A stretch of DNA of 5,590 bases from Syntrophaceae bacterium UBA1411. Its GTDB lineage: Bacteria > Desulfobacterota > Syntrophia > Syntrophales > Smithellaceae. Position numbers and translations under genes: made by a program. The notes below the pieces were generated by a model, which worked only from the letters and a program-made list of their open reading frames with translations, searched no databases and had not been told where the DNA came from. Shown here piece after piece: positions 5,589-5,590 of the stretch (the stretch's first letter is position 1; each line of letters opens with the position of its first letter). The stretch is from the NCBI GenBank assembly GCA_002304995.1, contig DBPV01000136.1, forward strand, positions 8,249-13,838, given 5' to 3'.

Positions 5589-5590
5589 AT

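Noticed and set aside
1..5590. CRISPR arrays, insertion sequences, phage or toxin-antitoxin genes
   Set aside because: No spaced direct repeats, transposase motifs, terminal repeats or small paired genes were seen; the region looks like core chromosome.

Overview
The window is about 5.6 kb of ordinary bacterial chromosome. Every gene I can support lies on the minus strand, so the genes read from right to left. Protein similarity to deltaproteobacterial (Desulfobacterota) homologues, moderately high GC in the coding regions, strong Shine-Dalgarno sites and a branched-chain-type ABC solute-binding protein beside an FCD-domain GntR regulator suggest a Syntrophales- or Geobacter-like organism. 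This placement is an inference from remembered family patterns, not a search.

Right part (5564 to 3423): a full-length bifunctional (p)ppGpp synthetase/hydrolase of the Rel/SpoT family. It starts close to the right edge, just after a GC palindrome. Middle part (3397 to 1178): a probable sigma70 promoter with an extended -10 drives a tight cluster. Its members are an exported N-acetylmuramoyl-L-alanine amidase (Amidase_3), RNase PH (rph), RdgB (XTP/dITP pyrophosphatase) and tRNA-Pro(TGG), closed by an intrinsic terminator. The gene gaps are 7 nt (amidase to rph), a 4-nt overlap (rph to rdgB) and 6 nt (rdgB stop to tRNA), so the tRNA is probably cut out of the 3' end of the mRNA. RNase PH itself trims tRNA 3' ends, which makes the grouping functionally sensible. 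RdgB and Rel both act on purine nucleotide pools.

Left part (1177 to 1): an AT-rich intergenic region of about 250 bp carries an AT-only inverted repeat and two TTCATGAA palindromes set 21 bp apart. It is followed by an FCD-type GntR regulator and, 48 bp later, the first 63 codons of an exported periplasmic ligand-binding protein that runs off the left edge. This looks like the start of a ligand-responsive ABC uptake operon that controls itself.

I do not see a new biological system here. No stretch longer than about 300 bases lacks a gene or RNA gene. The observations most worth a second look are the twin palindromes together with an unusual recognition-helix residue in the GntR protein, and the mRNA/tRNA junction after rdgB.
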